Below are positions 41,748-50,807 of a stretch of 64,000 nucleotides of DNA, piece after piece. The notes beneath the pieces are model-generated. The model saw only the letters and a list, made by a program, of their open reading frames with translations. It made no database searches and was not told the DNA's origin. The stretch's first letter is position 1. The number at the start of each line of letters is the position of its first letter. Origin of the DNA: JAIBJN01 sp963775395 (lineage in GTDB: Bacteria > Actinomycetota > Thermoleophilia > Gaiellales > Gaiellaceae); contig CAVZIX010000014.1 of NCBI GenBank assembly GCA_963775395.1, positions 124,001 through 188,000 of the forward strand, written 5' to 3'. The position numbers and the translations under genes are program-made.

Positions 41748-42659
41748 GTGAACGACCCGCGACTCGCTCTCGCCGGTCTCGTCACCGGGTTGCTCGTCGG
41801 GATGACAGGCATGGGCGGCGGCGCGCTCATGACCCCGATCCTCATCTTCCTCTTCAACTTCAATCCGTCGACTGCGATCGGGACGGACATCCTCCACGGG
41901 GCGATCTTCAAGTCTTTCGGCGCCGTGCGGCACCGTCGCCTGGGGACGGTGAGGGCCCGCCTCGCCGCCTGGATGCTGCTGGGAAGCGCTCCTGCCTCGC
42001 TGGTGGGCGTCTGGGTCGCGACGTACCTCACGGACCGGTACGGCGACGAGGTCGACTCGGTGCAGGGTCAGGTGCTCGGCTACACGCTCCTCTTCGGGGC
42101 CCTTGCGTTCGTCGCCAAGGGTCTGACCCACTCCGGAGGGGCGAGCGGCCTCGGTCACCTGACGCGGCGCGATCGGATCGTGGCCGTCTCGATCGGCCTC
42201 GTCGGCGGCTTCATCGTCGGGCTCACCTCGGTCGGGAGCGGGACGCTCTTCGCCCTCGCCATGCTCCTCGCGTACCCGCTGGCCGCGAAGTACGTGGTCG
42301 GCACCGACATCGCCCACGCCGCCGTGCTGCTGCTCGTTGCGGGCGTCGGCCACCTCGTGGCCGGAAACGTGGACGTCCCGGCCATTGCCTGGCTCCTGGT
42401 GGGCTCCATTCCCGGCGTCCTGATCGGGAGCCAGATCAGCGTCGGCCTGCCCGAGACCGCGCTGCGCCTCGCCCTCGCCACGGCGCTGGCGCTCAGCGGC
42501 CTCAAGCTCCTGGATGTCCCGTACTCCAACCAGATCGTCCTCGCCGCCCTCGCGGCCGGGGGGCTCGCGTTGGCCGCGTGGGGCATCTCGCTGCTCGTCC
42601 GCCGTGGCCGACCTGCCGAGGTGCCGGTCGGCGGCGACGCGCGCAAGGGGGGACCGTGA
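41748..42659 (+). CDS. TauE/SafE-type sulfite exporter
   Basis: 303 residues, eight helices. Duplicated motif: LVTGLLVGMTGMGGGALMTPILIF and GLVGGFIVGLTSVGSGTLFALAML. Function in sulfite, taurine or organosulfur anion export by family. GTG start; 8 bases after the stress gene. Confidence 0.85.
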   Translation: MNDPRLALAGLVTGLLVGMTGMGGGALMTPILIFLFNFNPSTAIGTDILHGAIFKSFGAVRHRRLGTVRARLAAWMLLGSAPASLVGVWVATYLTDRYGDEVDSVQGQVLGYTLLFGALAFVAKGLTHSGGASGLGHLTRRDRIVAVSIGLVGGFIVGLTSVGSGTLFALAMLLAYPLAAKYVVGTDIAHAAVLLLVAGVGHLVAGNVDVPAIAWLLVGSIPGVLIGSQISVGLPETALRLALATALALSGLKLLDVPYSNQIVLAALAAGGLALAAWGISLLVRRGRPAEVPVGGDARKGGP

Positions 42660-42836
42660 ACGACCGCCCTGAGATCCTCTTCGCGTGCGTCCACAACGCC
42701 GGCCGCTCGCAGATGGCGGCCGCGCTCGAGACCCTCAGGTCGGGCGGCGCCGTCGCCGTCCGCTCGGCCGGCTCTGACCCCGCCAACCGCGTCGACCCTG
42801 CGGGTACAGGCCCTGCTCGCCGAGCTTGCGGGCTAG
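42656..42836 (+). pseudogene. Internally deleted arsC
   Basis: Starts well: PEILFACVHNAGRSQMAAA (P-loop Cys-x5-Arg), then VRSAGSDPANRVDP. The sequence then jumps to VQALLAELAG and a stop, which matches the C-terminus of the intact arsC (VQTLLAELVP), but in another frame. About 80 codons are missing, including the second and third redox Cys. Confidence 0.75.
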
Positions 42837-43051
42837 GCGGCCACGTCGTAGCCGGCCTCGGCGATCGCGCCCCTGACCTCGACGTCGCTGACGCCGGCGC
42901 CGCGAACGGAGACCACCTTCTCCTCGAGGTCGACGTCGACCCGTTCCACGCCCGGGACCTTCGACACCTCGGCCGTGATCGCCGAGCCGCAGTGGGCGCA
43001 ATGGATTCCCGGTACCGAGTAGGCAACCACCTCCACGCCGTCATCCTCCAT
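42833..43051 (-). CDS. Heavy-metal-associated (HMA) domain protein, CopZ-like
   Basis: 72 residues. GIHCAHCGSAITAEVSKVPGVERVDVDL: CxxC copper-binding loop (His replaces Met of GMxCxxC). ATG at 43051 or GTG at 43036. Divergent from csoR; likely a copper chaperone. Confidence 0.85.
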   Translation of the reverse strand: MEDDGVEVVAYSVPGIHCAHCGSAITAEVSKVPGVERVDVDLEEKVVSVRGAGVSDVEVRGAIAEAGYDVAA

Positions 43052-43071
43052 ACGGTCGGGGGGTATGTCAA
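43050..43071 (-). promoter_or_regulatory. Candidate CsoR operator and -35 for the HMA gene
   Basis: TTGACA (43066-43071) is followed by ATACCCCCCGACCGTAT, a GC-rich interrupted palindrome similar to CsoR sites. The predicted transcript would start near the GTG at 43036, so the annotated ATG may lie upstream of it. Confidence 0.45.
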
Positions 43072-43104
43072 GATGAGGCCCGTAATGCTGCAGCGTGTGG
43101 CACG

Positions 43105-43410
43105 ATGAGTGACATGGCGACGCGTGCGACCCCCTCCCGCGGCTACTCGGCGACCAAGGAGCAGCTGATCGCGCGTCTGCGCCGGATCGAGGGGCAGGTG
43201 CGCGGGGTGCAGAAAATGGTCGACGAGGACCGCTACTGCATCGACGTCGTCACGCAGATCTCGGCTATCGAGGGCGCGCTCGAGAAGGTCGCCCTCGGCC
43301 TCCTCGACGAGCACGCCCGGCACTGCGTGATGGGCGCCGAGGACGGGACGCGCGAAGAGCGGACCGAGGAGCTCGTCGCAGCCTTCGGACGCCTGCTCGG
43401 CCGCAGCTAG
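43105..43410 (+). CDS. csoR: CsoR/RcnR-family metal-sensing repressor
   Basis: 101 residues, all-helical. ARLRRIEGQVRGVQKMVDEDRYCIDVVTQISA and HARHCVMG give the Cys-His-Cys triad (C of YCID, His and Cys of RHCV) of Cu(I)-sensing CsoR. Likely represses the divergent HMA gene and itself. Confidence 0.9.
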   Translation: MSDMATRATPSRGYSATKEQLIARLRRIEGQVRGVQKMVDEDRYCIDVVTQISAIEGALEKVALGLLDEHARHCVMGAEDGTREERTEELVAAFGRLLGRS

Positions 43411-43498
43411 CCGGCCGCGGGCACGTTGCGGTTCCTCCGGAACAGCAAACAGCGTGGTGGTGATGGATCGCAGGCCCGCCTGACCCTATAGTCGATCG

Positions 43499-45362
43499 AT
43501 GATCGCGGACCTGCCTCCGCCACCCGTGATCGTCGAGCCCTGCCCGGCCGAGGCGCGCGAGCTCCACCGGCGGGCGATGTGCGGCTTCGTCCCCGTTCCG
43601 CTCGATCGCACCCGGCCGAACGGGACGAGGATCCGAATCTACTTCGAGCGCTACCCGCGCCGGCTGAGCAACCAGCCGAGGGTGTCCACGGTGGTCTCCA
43701 TCGAAGGAGGCCCGGGCTACCCGGTCACGCCGGACCGGGCCGGTCGTGTGGAGCTGTGGCGACCGGTCTCGCTGCGGCGCGACCTGCTCCTCGTCGACCT
43801 GCGAGGGACGGGGAGGAGCGGCGCGCTCGGCTGCCGGGCGTTCAGCGTCACCTCGGTCGGCTACGCCGAGCGGGCGGGCCGCTGTGCGCAGCAGATCGGG
43901 GCGAAGCGCGACCTCTATTCGACTTCGCAGGCGGTGCAGGACGTCGAGGTCGTCATCCGTGCGCTGCGCGCCGGGCGCATCGACCTGTACGGCGACTCGT
44001 ACGGCACCTACGCGGCGCAGGCGTTCGCGCTCCGCTACCCGAACCGGCTGCGTTCGATCGCGCTCGACGGCGCCTATCCGCTGCCCGGCACGGATCCCGC
44101 CTGGGCCGATCTCCTGGAGTCGATTCGGCTGGGCCTCGGCATCGTGTGCACCCGTGCGGCCGCGTGCCCCACCGGGGATCCGCTTGGGCTCCTCGGGGAC
44201 TTCGCCACCCGTGTCCGGGCCAGCCCGATCGTCGGCTTCGCCCCCGATGGCGACGGAACCCGGACAAGCGTTCGGCTGGACGAGGATGCGCTCGTCCAGA
44301 TCGCCTCGGCCGGCTACTGGTATCCAGGGCTCTGGCGCGACCTCCTGGCTGCGCTCGAGGCGGCCGACCGCGGCGACAACGCGCCGATCCTGCGCCTGGC
44401 CGCCGAGACCGTGACGGTCGATGCGGGCGGGGCCGATCCGCCCTCGTCGTCAGAGGCGCTCTACCTCGCGGTCATCTGCCACGACTACCCGCAGCTGTGG
44501 GACTTCGCCACGCCGATGGCCGGCCGGCAGGCGGAAGCCGACGCGACTCTGGCCGCCTACCCGCCCGGCGCGTTCGACCCCTTCACGGCCGAAGCCTGGA
44601 CGGGCACCGACTACGAGGGCGTCTTCGCGTGCCTCCGCTGGCCCTCGCCCGGCCCGTGCGGACCCGCCCGACCCGCCCGGCGCGACGTATCCGTCGGTGC
44701 CGACGCTCGTGCTCAACGGCGACCTGGACACGATCACCACGTCGGCGCAGGCACAGGAGGTTGCGTCGCGCTTCCCCGCCTCGACCTTCGTGGAGATCGA
44801 GAACTCCTTCCACGTGACCGCGCTCTACGACTCGGACGGCTGCGCCTCCAGGCTCTACAGGCGCTTCGTCAAGAACCTGGCTCTCGCCGACACCTCCTGC
44901 GCGCAGGAGATCGCGGAGGTGCGCGTCGTGCCGAGCTTCCCCGCCTCGCTGGCGGATGTGACGCCGGCCGACCCCGCCCCGGGGGACATATCGACGGTCG
45001 ACGACCGCCGCCTCGCGGCCGCCGCTGCGGCGACCGTGGCCGACGTCGTCGCCCGCTGGTGGGTGAACTACGACGGGACGAGCGTAGGGCTGCGCGGCGG
45101 GCGCTGGACCTACTTCGGCGACCGGGTCGTCTTCTTCGACCTCGCGAGGACACGCTTCGTCCCCGGTGTCGAGGTCACGGGCAGGGTGCGCTGGGGCTAC
45201 CGCGAGGCGGGCAAGGTGCGCGCCGACGTGCAAGTGCGCGGGCCCGGCGGTGTGACTGCCGAGCTCGTTCTCCGCTGGGCCGGCCGGGAGCAGAACGCGG
45301 TCGCCCAGCTCACGGGCGAGGCAGGCGGCCGACCGCTGCGGGCAACCATGCCCGCTCCCTAG
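43499..45362 (+). pseudogene. TAP-type alpha/beta hydrolase, frameshifted
   Basis: First frame (43499 to about 44660) has the oxyanion/HGGPGYP-like VSIEGGPGYPVTP, LLLVDLRGTGRSG and the nucleophile IDLYGDSYGTYAAQ. The second frame (to 45362) carries TLVLNGDLDTITT and ENSFHVTALYD with Asp and His of the triad, and a C-terminal beta-rich domain. They join at 44640-44680, a C/G-rich CCCG run that is either a real frameshift or a sequencing slip. Restored length about 620 residues. No signal peptide obvious. Confidence 0.75.
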
Positions 45363-46243
45363 ACGCGCACGATGCAGCGGAAGCCAATGTGGCCCGTCGA
45401 CGTGTCGACGGCCTCACCCTGGCGCGCCGCCGGCCGGTAGCGAAGGCAGTAGTTGGGCGCGCAGAGGTGGGAGCCGCCCTTGATGACGCGGCGCGGGAAG
45501 GTCTCGCCGGGGAGAAGTGTCGGCGCGCAGCACGCGGGCGCCGCCTGCTCGTGGCCGGGCGCGAAGAAGTCGGTCGTCCACTCCCAGGTGTTCCCCGTCA
45601 TGTCGTAGAGGCCGTAGCCGTTGGGCGGGAAGCTCCCGACCGGTGACGTGCCCTCGTGGCCGTCCAGCTGGAGGTTCTGCCAGGGGAACTGGCCCTGCCA
45701 CGTGTTCGCCGCCGGCTCCCCGCCCGGGAAGTGCTCGTCGCCCCAGGCGAACGGCTGCCCCTCGAGCCCTCCGCGGGCCGCGTACTCCCACTCTGCTTCG
45801 GTCGGCAGCTCCTTGCCGGCCCAGGCAGCGTAGGCCTCCGCGTCCTCGAACGCGATCTGGACGACGGGGTGCCGGTCGCGGCCGTTGATCGTCGTGCCCG
45901 GCCCGCCTGGGCGCTTCCAGGAGGCGCCCGGTACGTACTCCCACCAGTTGCGGTAGTCGTCGAGCGGCACCGGGCCCGTCGTCTTGCGGAAGATAAGCGC
46001 GCCTGGCACGAGCAGCTCGGGGTCGGCATCCGGGTAGTCGGCGGGGTCGAGCGGGCGCTCGGCGACCGTGACGTAGCCGGTCTCGCGGACGAAGCGGCGG
46101 AAGTCCGCGGCGGTGACGGCGTGCTCGTCCATCCAGAAGCCGTCGACCGCGACACGGTGGACCGGGCGCTCCTCGGGATAGAAGTCCTCCGAGCCCATGA
46201 GGAGCTCGCCCGCGGGGATCTGGACCATGCCGTCGGTCGGCAT
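45359..46243 (-). CDS. Formylglycine-generating enzyme (SUMF1/FGE-like)
   Basis: 294 residues. MVQIPAGELLMGSEDFYPEERPVHRVAVDGFWMDEHAVTA-type N-terminus (given here in parts), LPTEAEWEYAARGGL, GNTWEWTTDFF and GGSHLCAPNYCLRYRPAAR. The last block keeps both catalytic cysteines and the RYR motif of true FGEs, which convert Cys in sulfatases to formylglycine using Cu and oxygen. No sulfatase gene is nearby. Stop overlaps the convergent hydrolase. Confidence 0.88.
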   Translation of the reverse strand: MPTDGMVQIPAGELLMGSEDFYPEERPVHRVAVDGFWMDEHAVTAADFRRFVRETGYVTVAERPLDPADYPDADPELLVPGALIFRKTTGPVPLDDYRNWWEYVPGASWKRPGGPGTTINGRDRHPVVQIAFEDAEAYAAWAGKELPTEAEWEYAARGGLEGQPFAWGDEHFPGGEPAANTWQGQFPWQNLQLDGHEGTSPVGSFPPNGYGLYDMTGNTWEWTTDFFAPGHEQAAPACCAPTLLPGETFPRRVIKGGSHLCAPNYCLRYRPAARQGEAVDTSTGHIGFRCIVRV

Positions 46244-46273
46244 GCCCTGGACTCTAGAGAGCGAGCGAGTCCG

Positions 46274-48649
46274 CTAGCGCAGGACGCGCCAGGTGTCGAC
46301 CGCGGCGCTCGAATCCATGTTCCCGGCGGCGTCGATCGCGCGCACACGGAAGGTGTGCATTCCGACGCCCAGGCCGGTGTACGTCCTCGGCGAGGAGCAG
46401 GCGACCCAGGGGCCGCTCATGTGGCGGCACTGGAACGTCGAGCCGGCCTCGCTCGACGTGAAGCGGAAGGTCGCCGAGCGGGAGCGCGTGTTGGCCGGCG
46501 GGCGGGCCGTGATGGTCGTGTTCGGCCTCGTCACGTCGACGATCCAGTTGGCGACGGCGGGACTGGCATCCGGTGTCGCCCCGGCGTCGGTCGCGATGAC
46601 GGAGAAGGTGTGGTTGCCGGGGGCGAAGGGGCCCATCACGACATGGGGAGACGTGCAGGCCGCGAAGGGCTCGCCGTTGTGCGAGCACTGGAAGGTGTCG
46701 CCGCCGGGCTCGTTCGAGGTGAAGGCGAACGTGGCGGACGTGGTGTTGTTCGTCTTCGCCGGCGGGCGCTGCGTGATGGAGCCCTCGGGCGGCGCGCCGT
46801 CGGCGACGGAGTTGAGCGCGTCGAAGAGCTGGAGGCGACCGTCGGTGTCCACCTCGAGGTCGGGCGTCGTGTCGACGGTGCTGAGTAGGGCAGTCTTGAG
46901 TTGCGCGACAGTCAGCGACGGGTTGCGCGCCAGCAGGAGCGCGGCCGCTGCGGCGACGTGCGGCGTCGCCATCGAGGTGCCGGCAAGCGACTGGTAGGTG
47001 CCGCCGCTGGCGGCGAGGCATCGCATGGCGACGTTGTCGAGGTAGACGCCATCGAACGCGAACGCCGAGTCGCTGATGAGCCAGAACCGGAGTGTGATGC
47101 CGGAGCGATTGTCGTACGCCGAGAAGTCGCTCGACTCGTTGACGAACACGCCCCCGGTCGACCCCGACCAGCCGTCGATCTGCGTCGAGGCAAACGTCGT
47201 CAGGCCGGCATAGATCAGGAAGCCGTCGAAGCCCGCTTCGGTCGCCAGCCGCATGTCGTAGAAGAGTCGGCAGCCACGCCTGCCCGCGAGGCTGAACTTC
47301 GTCATCCGGCGGATCGAGGTCTGCGAGCTGTTCGCGTAGTTGCCCGTTGGCGAATCGGAAAGGCTGAACGTTCCCGACTTCCTGACGCCAGACTTGCGGT
47401 TCCAAAGCTTCGCGCCCGAGGTGATCAGGCGGCCGTTCCAGCGTGAGTTGAACGCGGCCGTCGTGCCTTCGAAGCCGTCGGGCCAGCCAGGCAGGGTCGC
47501 ATAGACCTGCTGGGCGCTCCAGATGTCGGTTCCGGGCGCGGCGAGGTGAACGGCGGTGTTCCCGCGGTTCGAGAAGCTTGCAAGCGTGCCGTCCTCCTGG
47601 GAGGCGGCCACGCAGAGCACGTTCGGCGCGCTGACGCCGCCCTCGGCAGGCGCGCGGTGGTACTCGCAGGGGAAGGAGTCGTTGTTCGGACTACTCGCCT
47701 CGAGGTTGATGCCATCGTTCCCGGCGGCGAAGACAAAGAGCGTGTTCGCGCACGCTGCGGACTGAATCGCGTTGGAGACGGCGCTGTTCGGCTCCGGGCC
47801 GCCGAAGCTGCCGTTGACGATGTCGGCGCCGTTCTGGCACGCGTAGTTGATCGCCTGGGTGATATCGGCGTCGGTGAGGCCGCCCGCTCCGTTGGCGGCG
47901 CGGAGCGGCATGATCGAGACGTCCCAGTTGACGCCCGTGACGCCGAGGCTGTTGTTGCCGAGCGCGCCGATCGTCCCCGCGACGTGCGTCCCATGGCCGT
48001 TGAAGTCGAGCGGCGTGTTGTCCTCCTGGACGAAGTCCCAGCCCCGCGTGTCGTCGACCCTGCCGTTGCCGTCGTTGTCGCCGCCGCCGGCCGGGTCGTC
48101 GTTGATCCAGATGTTCCCGGCCAGGTCGGGGTGCGTATAGGAGACCCCGCTGTCGATCACGGCGACGATCACGCTCGCGCTGCCCGTGTTCAGGTCCCAG
48201 GCCTCGGGCGCGTCGATGTCGTGGTCGGCCGTCTGGTTGAGGCCCCAGAGGTCGGCGAAGCGCGGGTCGTTCGGGAGCGTCGCGGTCAGGTGCCTGACGT
48301 AGTTCGGCTCGGCGAACTCGACGGTCGGGTCGCTCTCGAGCGACTGGGCGGCCGCGGTGACCGAGGCGCCTTCCGGCAGCTTCACGAGCGAGAGACCCTT
48401 CATTCCGAGCCCTTGGGCGACAGTCGCACCGCGTGTGCGGAGCGCGCTCGTGCGCGCGGCGGTCGAGGCGCCGCTGCGGAACTGGACGATCAGCTCGCCG
48501 GGGACGAACGCCTGGCCTGCCAGGCCGCCGCTGCGCTGGAGCGGCGCGTCGCTGACGACAGCGCCCTTGTCAGCGCCGGCGCCGGGCGCAGCCGCGATCA
48601 GAGCGCCGGCGACCACGAGCACCGACGGCCGGAGGAAACGAGACCCCAT
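46274..48649 (-). CDS. Secreted subtilisin-like protease (S8)
   Basis: 791 residues. Signal peptide, I9-like propeptide (VPGELIVQFRSG, LVKLPEGASV), catalytic Asp in VIVAVIDSGVSYTHPDL, His in FNGHGTHVAGTIGA, oxyanion Asn in FVFAAGNDG and Ser in LAGTSMATPHVAAAA. Between Asn and Ser an inserted 150-residue jelly-roll-like domain (FDGVYLDNVAMRC) is present, and two Cys-bearing Big/Ig-like domains (TFQCSHNGEPFAAC; TFQCRHMSGPWVAC) form the C-terminus. Extracellular. Confidence 0.92.
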   Translation of the reverse strand: MGSRFLRPSVLVVAGALIAAAPGAGADKGAVVSDAPLQRSGGLAGQAFVPGELIVQFRSGASTAARTSALRTRGATVAQGLGMKGLSLVKLPEGASVTAAAQSLESDPTVEFAEPNYVRHLTATLPNDPRFADLWGLNQTADHDIDAPEAWDLNTGSASVIVAVIDSGVSYTHPDLAGNIWINDDPAGGGDNDGNGRVDDTRGWDFVQEDNTPLDFNGHGTHVAGTIGALGNNSLGVTGVNWDVSIMPLRAANGAGGLTDADITQAINYACQNGADIVNGSFGGPEPNSAVSNAIQSAACANTLFVFAAGNDGINLEASSPNNDSFPCEYHRAPAEGGVSAPNVLCVAASQEDGTLASFSNRGNTAVHLAAPGTDIWSAQQVYATLPGWPDGFEGTTAAFNSRWNGRLITSGAKLWNRKSGVRKSGTFSLSDSPTGNYANSSQTSIRRMTKFSLAGRRGCRLFYDMRLATEAGFDGFLIYAGLTTFASTQIDGWSGSTGGVFVNESSDFSAYDNRSGITLRFWLISDSAFAFDGVYLDNVAMRCLAASGGTYQSLAGTSMATPHVAAAAALLLARNPSLTVAQLKTALLSTVDTTPDLEVDTDGRLQLFDALNSVADGAPPEGSITQRPPAKTNNTTSATFAFTSNEPGGDTFQCSHNGEPFAACTSPHVVMGPFAPGNHTFSVIATDAGATPDASPAVANWIVDVTRPNTTITARPPANTRSRSATFRFTSSEAGSTFQCRHMSGPWVACSSPRTYTGLGVGMHTFRVRAIDAAGNMDSSAAVDTWRVLR

Positions 48650-48714
48650 CGGACATGACTATCGCGGACGGACCGGAGGGACGGGATCACCCGTTGGGGT
48701 GACTCACGGATCCC

Positions 48715-49182
48715 TCACACGTCCTGCTGCTGCTCTTGCCGGACCGCGGCGTCCAGAACCTCGCGCACGTGGGTCGGCTCGATGAGCGCCTTGAACTCGA
48801 GCGCCCCGCCTTCCGAGCCGGCCGTGTCGATGTCGAGCCTGCCGACGCCGAAGAGGCGGTCGAAAAGCGTCTGACGCAGCGTCACGTCCTGTACGCGCTC
48901 GAGGCGCGCAGTCTGCTCCCGCACCGAGATGAGCCCGTGCCTGACGAAGACGCGGCGGTTCGTGATGGTGTACTTCCAGCGGATCGTCTCCAGCAGTGCC
49001 CAGACCACGGTGACGAGCGCGACCGCGACCGTGACGATGACCGCCGTGCCGGCGGAGAGGCCTGCCCACAGTCCGACGACCAGGACCAACAGGGCAACCA
49101 GCACGCCCGGAACCACGATCGCCATCCGGCCCTTCCAGGACGGTCGTCCTGTCCAGATGACGCGCTCTTCCTCGGTTGCCAC
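48715..49182 (-). CDS. PH-domain (bPH2/DUF304) membrane protein
   Basis: 155 residues: EERVIWTGRPSWKGR start, two helices (about 20-65), then WKYTITNRRVFVRHGLISVREQTARLERVQDVTLRQTLFDRLF split here as the bPH2 pattern, ending GALEFKALIEP. Inner membrane; function unknown. Confidence 0.82.
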   Translation of the reverse strand: MATEEERVIWTGRPSWKGRMAIVVPGVLVALLVLVVGLWAGLSAGTAVIVTVAVALVTVVWALLETIRWKYTITNRRVFVRHGLISVREQTARLERVQDVTLRQTLFDRLFGVGRLDIDTAGSEGGALEFKALIEPTHVREVLDAAVRQEQQQDV

Positions 49183-49332
49183 GCGGCGACGGTATCAGGC
49201 CCTCCGGCCACGCTCGACCCCGGGGGATAACCGCACCGCGAAACGCTGGCTGGCCGCCTTTTCGCTCGTCGCAACCGGTGGGACAGTGAGGCCCTGTCTA
49301 CGACGCTTCCCACGAGGACGGAGGATCACCAG

Positions 49333-50745
49333 ATGACCCGCACCACGATCTCGACCGCAGAGGAGACAGCCGGCGTCGGCGTTCTTCGCGACGTGCTCGA
49401 CGGAGAAGTCGTCCTGCCGGGCGACACCGACTGGGACGCCGCGCGCCAGGCGTGGAACCTGGCGGCCGACCAGCGGCCCGCCGCCGTCGTCTTCGCCGAG
49501 TCGGTCGACGACGTCGTCGCCGTCGTCGACTACGCCCGCCGCCGCGGCATGCGCGTGACGACTCAGGGCACCGGCCATTTCGCCGGCACGCTCGAGTCCT
49601 TCGACAACACGATTCTCATCCGCACGTGCCGCATGCGCGGCCTCGAGATCGATCCGGAGACCCGGACCGCCCGCGCCGAGGCCGGCGTGCTGTGGGAGGA
49701 GGTCTCCCTCGCGGCGGCCGAGCACGGCCTCGCCGGCCTGGCCGGCTCCTCGCCGGACGTCGGCGTCGTCGGCTACACACTCGGCGGCGGCCTTGGCTGG
49801 CTCGCCCGTCGCTACGGCCTGGCGGCGAACAGCGTCACCGCCGTCGAGCTCGTGACCGCCGACGGCAGCCTCGTCCGCGCCGACCGCGACAACGAGCCCG
49901 AGCTCTTCTGGGCCATCCGCGGCGGCGGCGGCAGCTTCGGCATCGTGACCGCGATCGAGTTCTCCCTCTACCCGGTCCCCGAGGTCTACGCCGGCGTCCT
50001 CTTCTTCCCCGTGGAACGCGCCTCCGAGGTGCTGACGGCCTGGCGCGAGTGGGTCGAGGGCACACCCGACGAGGTCACCTCGGTCGGCCGCCTCATGTCC
50101 TTCCCGCCCATCCCGCTGGTGCCCGAGCCGCTGCGCGGGCAGTCGTTCGTCCTCGTCGAGGCCGCCTTCATCGGCGACGAGGCGGACGGGGACGCGCTGA
50201 TCCAGCCGCTCCGCGAGCTGGGCCCCGTGATGGACACCTTCGCCACGATCGCGGTCGAGGAGCTGCGCCATCTACACATGGATCCTCCGACGCCGGTGCC
50301 CGGCGCGGGCGACGGTATGAGCCTCGTCGACGTGACTCCCGAGACCATCGAAGCCCTCGTCGAGGTCGCCGGTGCCGGCTCGGGCTCACCGCTGCTCAGC
50401 GTCGAGCTTCGCCAGCTCGGCGGCGCCGTCGCCGAGCCCTCCCCGGAGCACGGCGCCGTCGGCACCCTCGACGCGGGCTTCGCCATGTTCGGCGTTGGCA
50501 TGGCGCTCGACCCCGAGATGAAGAAGGCCGTCGAGGCCTACGCAGCCACCGTCAAGGCCGCGCTCGCCCCCTGGGCGGCAGACCGCGGGTACTTCAACTT
50601 CGCCGACCGCCCCCAGGACGGCGAGGGGCTCTACCCCGCGGAGACGTACCGCCGCCTGGCGGAGATCAAGGCCGCCGTCGATCCCGAGGAGCTCTTCCGG
50701 GCCACGCATCCGATCCGCCCGGCCCTCGAGACAGTCGCGTCCTAG
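49333..50745 (+). CDS. FAD-linked oxidoreductase (berberine-bridge type)
   Basis: 470 residues. PCMH-type FAD-binding domain: RPAAVVFAESVDDVVAVVDYAR, TTQGTGHFAG with the His that can bind FAD, LGGGLGWLARRYGLAANSV, IRGGGGSFGIVTAIEF; C-terminal BBE domain FNFADRPQDGEGLY. The second covalent Cys of bicovalent enzymes is not at its usual place. GACGGAGGATC upstream. Substrate unknown. Confidence 0.87.
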   Translation: MTRTTISTAEETAGVGVLRDVLDGEVVLPGDTDWDAARQAWNLAADQRPAAVVFAESVDDVVAVVDYARRRGMRVTTQGTGHFAGTLESFDNTILIRTCRMRGLEIDPETRTARAEAGVLWEEVSLAAAEHGLAGLAGSSPDVGVVGYTLGGGLGWLARRYGLAANSVTAVELVTADGSLVRADRDNEPELFWAIRGGGGSFGIVTAIEFSLYPVPEVYAGVLFFPVERASEVLTAWREWVEGTPDEVTSVGRLMSFPPIPLVPEPLRGQSFVLVEAAFIGDEADGDALIQPLRELGPVMDTFATIAVEELRHLHMDPPTPVPGAGDGMSLVDVTPETIEALVEVAGAGSGSPLLSVELRQLGGAVAEPSPEHGAVGTLDAGFAMFGVGMALDPEMKKAVEAYAATVKAALAPWAADRGYFNFADRPQDGEGLYPAETYRRLAEIKAAVDPEELFRATHPIRPALETVAS

Positions 50746-50761
50746 GTCTTCACCTCCCCCG

Positions 50762-50796
50762 ACAGGACAGGCCCGCCTCGAGCGGGCCTGTCCTGT
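50762..50796 (+). terminator. Strong hairpin terminator
   Basis: ACAGGACAGGCCCGC with a perfect 15-bp complement and loop CTCGA, 16 bases after the oxidoreductase stop; it also abuts the next gene. Confidence 0.85.
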
Positions 50797-50807
50797 AGAA
50801 AGCCCCG

